The notes under the pieces were generated by a model. It had not been told where the DNA came from and searched no databases. It was given only the letters and a program-made list of their open reading frames with translations. Positions 62,043 to 64,000 of a stretch of 64,000 bases of DNA are shown piece after piece. The position numbers and the translations under genes are program-made. The stretch's first letter is position 1; each line of letters opens with the position of its first letter. The DNA is from an uncultured Dokdonia sp. (lineage in GTDB: Bacteria > Bacteroidota > Bacteroidia > Flavobacteriales > Flavobacteriaceae). Location: assembly GCA_947503305.1 (NCBI GenBank), contig CANNDF010000004.1:310001-374000 (forward strand). The letters run 5' to 3'.

Positions 62043-62121
62043 TAGTCTCTGATGTTGCAGTGTACATTAATGCTGTTGCGCCCGCCATTAGCAGGCCTAG
62101 GAGTAAGGCTTTAACTTTCAT
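61987..62121 (-). CDS. Small signal-peptide protein, 44 residues
   Basis: An ATG at 62121 opens a short frame that reads MKVKALLLGLLMAGATALMY and then about 24 polar residues ending in TEQHQ, stopping at 61987. The N terminus is an ideal Sec signal peptide: MKVK, a Leu/Ala/Gly core and a polar mature part. It overlaps the start of the 196-residue membrane protein in another frame by 56 bp. Such arrangement could couple translation of the two. The signal-like composition makes chance less likely, but the length is short. Confidence 0.6.
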   Translation of the reverse strand: MKVKALLLGLLMAGATALMYTATSETNAEQAIDKTKIKKTEQHQ

Positions 62122-62401
62122 AATCTGTGAGTGTTTATGTTAATGATTTGTTGCTACAAAAGTCATTAATCTCACAGGATAGTTAACTATTACTTTTTTT
62201 TTGTATATTTGCCGAATTTTTTTTAAGAATTTAGCACATACACAGCGGTACACTAATTCAAAATACTATCTGTTAAAAACATTTTATTCGTTAAACTGAT
62301 TTTTTTTATGTCGCTTGTCTATCCTTAATTTTACAGGATCAGAAAAAACTTACAGTATTCTTTAACACTTTGAAATAAACATTAACAAAATATTAACATT
62401 T
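62122..62401. other. Non-coding region with a plus-strand promoter-like box
   Basis: About 280 bp without a credible gene. TATATTTG (62204-62211) fits the -7 box on the + strand, but only a six-codon ORF follows (ATG near 62309), so either a small RNA or nothing is made from it. The rest is AT-rich. Confidence 0.4.
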
Positions 62402-62809
62402 TTAATTTATCCTTAGTATTCTTTTTTCATGAACGTCAATGGATATATAGACATTTTGGTGTGATTCTAACGGATACTCGTGTATTCGTTCAGGCCATTC
62501 TATCCATATCCAATCGCCATGATCCAGATATTCTTCAAACCCTATAGCATCTAGCTCTTCGAGTTCTTTTATTCTATATAAATCAAAATGATAAATAACA
62601 TCCCCTTGGGAAGTACGATACTCGTTAACAATAGAAAACGTAGGACTTGACACCGTTTCTTCTATTCCTAACTGTTTTGCAAGGGCTTTAATGAGGGTGG
62701 TTTTGCCAACTCCCATTTCACCGTAAAAAAGCAAGACCTTGCTTTTTGTATGTTCGATGATATGCGCTGCAATACTATCTATTTCAGATAGATCGTAGGT
62801 TATTTTCAT
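62402..62809 (-). CDS. tsaE: tRNA threonylcarbamoyladenosine biosynthesis ATPase TsaE
   Basis: A 135-residue ATPase that works with TsaB and TsaD in t6A37 formation in tRNAs. Walker A GEMGVGKTTLIKAL is at residues 30-43. SSPTFSIVNEYRTSQGDVIYHFDLYRI and the Trp-Glu motif IWIEWPERI are characteristic. Length is near the family norm (130-160). It is a single minus-strand gene. The start at 62809 gives the usual short N terminus before the P-loop. Confidence 0.95.
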   Translation of the reverse strand: MKITYDLSEIDSIAAHIIEHTKSKVLLFYGEMGVGKTTLIKALAKQLGIEETVSSPTFSIVNEYRTSQGDVIYHFDLYRIKELEELDAIGFEEYLDHGDWIWIEWPERIHEYPLESHQNVYISIDVHEKRILRIN

Positions 62810-63058
62810 TTGTATGCTTAAACTTGGGATCGCTAATATAAAAAAAAAAATGAAGTATTGGATATTTATACTTTACTGGAACTCCTAATGGAATGCTAGT
62901 ATAGGTAGTTTATTAAATAGTAGATAATGATAATAAAAGCTATTAAAATATGATTTGTTATGTGTATTGGAATTTTTTCTTGACTCCCTTATAGAACATA
63001 AGTGTATTAGTAAAATATATAAAAGGAATTGTATCTCTTATTTAAGAAGACAAAAATA

Positions 63059-63118
63059 ACCAACCTGTTATGTACCTATATACCCCTTACATTATATGTA
63101 CACAGTCTACAGGTTGGT
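63059..63118 (+). other. Long-range stem-loop, possible small RNA element
   Basis: ACCAACCTGT (63059-63068) and ACAGGTTGGT (63109-63118) are perfect 10-base inverted arms 40 nt apart. Inside, TGTAC (63071-63075) can pair with GTACA (63098-63102). The length of the loop argues against a simple terminator. Confidence 0.4.
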
Positions 63119-63177
63119 GCTTGTGTTTTGAGTTTCAAAAATGCGAACTTTCTTATATAGATAAAAGTTAATTATCG

Positions 63178-63210
63178 GAACATTTATGAATGTTCAAGTG
63201 GTTTTTTTTA
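63178..63210 (+). terminator. Hairpin with T-run just before the TPR gene
   Basis: GAACATT and AATGTTC form a 7-bp stem around TATG, followed by a run of T. It would end a transcript coming from upstream, or regulate the gene starting at 63221. Confidence 0.5.
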
Positions 63211-63220
63211 CTTTCGTTTT

Positions 63221-64000
63221 ATGAAAATCACCCCCCTTTATTTTTGCCTCCTTGCGGGGTTCTTTTTTTGTTATAATGTATTTTCTCAAGAACCTGTTTT
63301 AGTGGGGTATACACCTATAGATTCTTTGGTAAAAAAAGACTTTAGAACTCTCAGTAATTATTTTTTTGAAAAAGCACCCTTTTATGCTACAGAACCGGAC
63401 AGCCTCTTAGCGCATCATATTACAATGACCTATTTATGGAAAGCACAACAAGAACGTGATACCTTTCACTTAGGGAGGGGATATAATTTATTAGGTATAC
63501 TAGAAAATTTTCGAATTGATTATTTTGATAAAGCGATACTATACACAAAGAATCAGAATCACAAATCCTATCCTGGAATTGTTTTCTATAATAAATTTTA
63601 TTCATATCAAAGTCGTGGAGATTATAAAAAGGCAAGTGAAATGATTTTTAAAGCATTAGGGCATGCTAGGAGAGTAGAAAATATTGTACTTATATATAAT
63701 TTTGAACACAATATAAATACTCTCAATTCTAAATGGGGAGATAAAAAAAATGCAATAGATGGATTTAAAAATATGCTCCTGTTTGTAAATTCTTCAGAAT
63801 TTAAAACTATATACCCAAATTATTCATCAGATGACATAGAAAAAGAAGCGATAGATATTCATTATAACATTGCAAAAACGTATTATGAAATAGGTAGTTA
63901 TAAAATTTCTTTAAAACATTTGGATACGATTCATGCATTTGACAAAAAGAATAACATAGATGATTATAGAACAGAATACTTAGGCCTTAAAAGTGCTATT
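63221..64000 (+). CDS. Secreted TPR-like protein, N-terminal part (runs off the window)
   Basis: An open frame of 260 codons from ATG at 63221 to the window end. It begins with a signal peptide (MKITPLYFCLLAGFFFCYNVFSQ). The rest is helical with TPR-like pairs: YNLLGILENFRIDYFDKAILYTKNQ, FYSYQSRGDYKKASEMIFKALGHA and IHYNIAKTYYEIGSYKISLKHLDTIH. In flavobacteria, similar N termini often belong to sensor-regulators with a periplasmic TPR region, one membrane helix and a cytoplasmic LuxR- or AraC-type HTH. The missing part would decide this. The start codon is the first in frame and agrees with the signal peptide. Confidence 0.7.
   Translation, partial: MKITPLYFCLLAGFFFCYNVFSQEPVLVGYTPIDSLVKKDFRTLSNYFFEKAPFYATEPDSLLAHHITMTYLWKAQQERDTFHLGRGYNLLGILENFRIDYFDKAILYTKNQNHKSYPGIVFYNKFYSYQSRGDYKKASEMIFKALGHARRVENIVLIYNFEHNINTLNSKWGDKKNAIDGFKNMLLFVNSSEFKTIYPNYSSDDIEKEAIDIHYNIAKTYYEIGSYKISLKHLDTIHAFDKKNNIDDYRTEYLGLKSAI

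Larger units (their letters stand above)
62810..63220. other. Long intergenic region with two stem-loops
   Basis: About 410 bp between tsaE and the TPR gene. No coding sequence is supported. It holds a large stem (63059-63118) and a small hairpin with T-run (63178-63210). The rest is AT-rich without recognised motifs. Confidence 0.5.

Noticed and set aside
62204-62330. Small gene after the TATATTTG box at 62204
   Set aside because: The only ATG-initiated frame downstream has six codons, so no protein is supported.
1-64000. CRISPR arrays, insertion sequences, prophage genes, tRNA genes
   Set aside because: No evenly spaced direct repeats, transposase or phage structural genes, and no cloverleaf-forming sequences were noticed. 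The dispersed palindrome is not arranged as an array.

Overview
The window looks like a marine member of the Flavobacteriaceae (Bacteroidota). It is AT-rich. Start sites are often TTG or GTG and lack a clear Shine-Dalgarno sequence. Promoters fit the Bacteroidota TTTG / TANNTTTG pattern, and several families are typical of the group: a T9SS sorting domain, 2TM-domain signalling proteins, DUF3822, DUF6155 and a Wzi capsule protein. A palindrome, GCTTTCGCGAAAGC, recurs ten times exactly plus two near copies, both between and inside genes. I recall such repeats from Dokdonia-like flavobacteria, but the sequence alone does not fix the genus. No tRNA, rRNA operon, insertion sequence, prophage or CRISPR array was seen.

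Layout. 1-3.1 kb: the end of an upstream gene, a TPR-like secreted protein, a LytS-type histidine kinase with a C-terminal 2TM domain, two stand-alone 2TM proteins, then RNase P RNA (rnpB). 3.1-10.1 kb: housekeeping genes (rsmD, a DUF3822 protein, a RecD-like helicase, a DUF4126 membrane protein, kdsB, a PlsC-like acyltransferase) and two secreted proteins of unknown role.

10.2-41.3 kb: one long polysaccharide (capsule or exopolysaccharide) locus, almost all on the + strand. It carries nucleotide-sugar pathways for UDP-GalNAcA (WbpP/TviB types), dTDP-L-rhamnose (rmlBACD), UDP-ManNAcA (wecB/wecC) and UDP-diNAc-bacillosamine (pglF/E/D types). It also carries a PglC-type priming transferase, two GT4 glycosyltransferases, O-acetylation genes (MBOAT plus SGNH, and an LbH acetyltransferase), a flippase, and two O-antigen-polymerase-like proteins. 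A heparinase II/III-type lyase gene sits with a two-domain dehydrogenase gene. The export and control set is Wza, a Wzc tyrosine kinase, a CpsB/YwqE phosphatase on the opposite strand, and Wzi. Together these predict a Wzx/Wzy-type, uronic-acid-rich, O-acetylated polymer started on diNAc-bacillosamine and controlled by Wzc phosphorylation.

41.4-64 kb: mixed core and accessory genes, including a T9SS FG-GAP protein, mnmE, small membrane proteins, an SDR, a lipoprotein, a DEAD-type helicase, an M19 dipeptidase, a secreted protein with an extremely basic tail, a TerC family protein, an XRE regulator, an M14 carboxypeptidase, an Lrp regulator, a DinB protein, aroB, proline dehydrogenase, alanine dehydrogenase and tsaE. 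A TPR protein runs off the right edge. The most interesting unexplained signals are the dispersed palindrome, two candidate operator pairs (ACCCACT-type and TTACA-NN-TGTAA), the structured leader before wecB, and a 44-residue signal-peptide ORF that overlaps a membrane-protein gene.
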